Of a stretch of 6,097 nt of DNA, positions 5,666-6,097 are shown one piece after another. The translations under genes were made by a program, and so were the position numbers. The notes beneath the pieces were generated by a model, which was given only the letters and a program-made list of their open reading frames with translations, was not told the DNA's origin and ran no database searches. The first letter of the stretch is position 1; the number at the start of each line of letters is the position of its first letter. This stretch comes from Candidatus Fermentibacteraceae bacterium (GTDB taxonomy: Bacteria; Fermentibacterota; Fermentibacteria; Fermentibacterales; JCC-6), in NCBI GenBank assembly GCA_021162285.1, contig JAGGYZ010000191.1, forward strand, positions 1 to 6,097, given 5' to 3'.

Positions 5666-5751
5666 CGCTGGCTTCTCCTCCTAAACCGTGTACCGTCTTG
5701 TGCAGAGGCAGATTAACTGAATCAGGCGAGATTGGAACACCATTCATTAAT

Positions 5752-5773
5752 TGTTATCCCCGGCGAGGTAACA
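5752..5773 (-). promoter_or_regulatory. Hairpin at the probable 5' end of the minus-strand transcript
   Basis: TGTTACC (5773-5767) pairs with GGaTAACA (5759-5752) around a 7-base loop, with one bulged base. It begins a few bases after the -10 box at 5783-5778, so it would form at the very 5' end of the mRNA or act as a DNA operator over the start site. The remaining leader of about 85 bases to the kelch-like start has no other structure that I can see. Confidence 0.3.
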
Positions 5774-5777
5774 GAGT

Positions 5778-5805
5778 ATAATATTTTACAGTAGACCTGT
5801 GTCAA
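5778..5805 (-). promoter_or_regulatory. Sigma70-type promoter for the minus-strand gene cluster
   Basis: On the minus strand a perfect TTGACA (5805-5800) is followed after 16 bases by TATTAT (5783-5778), five of six matches to the -10 consensus. Transcription would start near 5771 and give a leader of about 105 bases before the kelch-like gene. It probably drives the kelch-like and beta-helix genes and may read on into the glycosyltransferase trio. It is divergent from, and about 50 bases from, the TetR-gene promoter, so the same repressor could control both. Confidence 0.55.
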
Positions 5806-5858
5806 CCCGGCAGCTCACAGTCAGCGTTGCAGATATTACATTGCGCAGAAGGAGAGTA

Positions 5859-5887
5859 TTGACAAAAACAGGAGAGCTGTTTATGAT
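5859..5887 (+). promoter_or_regulatory. Sigma70-type promoter for the TetR-family gene
   Basis: A perfect TTGACA (5859-5864) and TATGAT (5882-5887) are separated by exactly 17 bases, close to the ideal housekeeping promoter. Transcription should begin about 5893-5895, inside the first of two palindromes, leaving a leader of about 30 bases with GGAGG at 5917-5921, four bases before the ATG. Confidence 0.75.
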
Positions 5888-5915
5888 TAACCAAACGGTT
5901 AGACTAAATAGTTAG
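5888..5915 (+). promoter_or_regulatory. Candidate TetR-type operator (adjacent palindromes)
   Basis: TAACC-AAAC-GGTTA (5888-5901) is a perfect inverted repeat with 5-base arms. CTAA-ATAG-TTAG (5904-5915) is a second with 4-base arms. A nested TTAG-A-CTAA joins them. They begin at the end of the -10 box and cover the expected start of transcription. That is the usual site for an autorepressing TetR-family regulator, so binding here by the adjacent gene's product is a reasonable inference. Confidence 0.55.
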
Positions 5916-5925
5916 CGGAGGAAAA

Positions 5926-6097
5926 ATGTCCACGAAGAAGATGGGTGAAAAATCTATACTTGATGCTGCAGCAGAGGAATTTGCGGAAAAGGGTTTCAGC
6001 GGTGCCAGGGTAGATGAAATTGCCAGGCGGGCAGGAATCAACAAAGCTATGCTGTACTACCGCATAGGCGATAAGGAAGAGCTTTACCGGCGTGTCA
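5926..6097 (+). CDS. TetR/AcrR-family transcriptional regulator, N-terminal part (partial)
   Basis: The first 57 codons are in the window; the gene runs off the end. After a short basic start (MSTKK), the sequence gives the full TetR-type DNA-binding domain. 'ILDAAAEEFAEKGFSGAR' (about 11-28) is the first helix and turn. 'VDEIARRAGINKAMLYYRI' (29-47) is the helix-turn-helix with the typical 'LYYRI' recognition-helix end. 'GDKEELYRRV' begins helix 4. TetR-family proteins are dimeric repressors that release DNA on binding a small ligand, often controlling efflux or membrane-lipid genes. The ligand domain is missing here, so ligand and targets cannot be predicted. GGAGG four bases before ATG 5926-5928 supports the start. 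Palindromes over the promoter suggest autoregulation, and the divergent minus-strand promoter is a possible second target. Confidence 0.9.
   Translation, partial: MSTKKMGEKSILDAAAEEFAEKGFSGARVDEIARRAGINKAMLYYRIGDKEELYRRV

Noticed and set aside
5748..5760. Similarity of the minus-strand leader (GGATAACAATTA) to the lac operator half-site
   Set aside because: It is a short, AT-rich match with no LacI-family gene nearby and no matching second half-site. It is better explained as part of the leader hairpin.
1..6097. CRISPR arrays, tRNA or rRNA genes, insertion sequences or attachment sites
   Set aside because: No regularly spaced repeats, cloverleaf-like sequence, rRNA motifs, transposase-like frames or terminal inverted repeats were seen on reading both strands.

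Overview
The window looks like a piece of a moderate-GC bacterial chromosome, probably from an uncultured member of the FCB-type or related candidate phyla (Fermentibacterota, Eisenbacteria, WOR-3 or Cloacimonadota-like). The main clue is two adjacent secreted proteins ending in FlgD-like/type IX-style C-terminal sorting domains (hydrophobic strands, a 'GR..' turn, 'NGVYFCR', basic-hydrophobic tail). This placement is an inference and is not certain.

Layout. (1) Positions 1-209, plus strand: the last nine codons of what looks like feoB, then a tiny gene starting inside its stop codon (TAATG). It encodes a 59-residue FeoB-associated cysteine-rich membrane protein. (2) Positions 210-355: a short spacer between two convergent gene ends, with only weak hairpins. 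(3) Positions 356-3386, minus strand: three overlapping genes read in the order GT2 polyprenyl-phosphate sugar transferase-like, RmlD-like sugar-nucleotide reductase, GT39/ArnT-like membrane glycosyltransferase. Stop/start overlaps of 1 and 4 bases argue for translational coupling and one pathway: make or modify a sugar, load it on a lipid carrier, transfer it outside the membrane. (4) Positions 3543-4988 and 5006-5665, minus strand: a right-handed beta-helix protein and a short kelch-like protein. Each has a signal peptide and a C-terminal sorting domain, and each is broken by in-frame stops (one TGA; two TAG) without any frame change. (5) Positions 5666-5925: a divergent regulatory region with a good sigma70-type promoter in each direction and palindromes over the plus-strand start site. 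(6) Positions 5926-6097, plus strand: the start of a TetR/AcrR-family repressor, running off the window.

How it fits together. The minus-strand genes could form one long transcript from the promoter at 5778-5805, with a possible internal promoter before the GT2 gene. Sugar-transfer enzymes beside sorting-domain surface proteins suggest a cell-surface glycosylation function, but nothing in the sequence ties the substrates together. The most unusual observation is the three same-frame stops in two neighbouring secreted proteins. Decay or sequence error is the simplest reading. The TGA is, however, followed at a suitable distance by a 7-bp stem with a GGU loop that resembles a bacterial SECIS, so recoding should be tested and not assumed.
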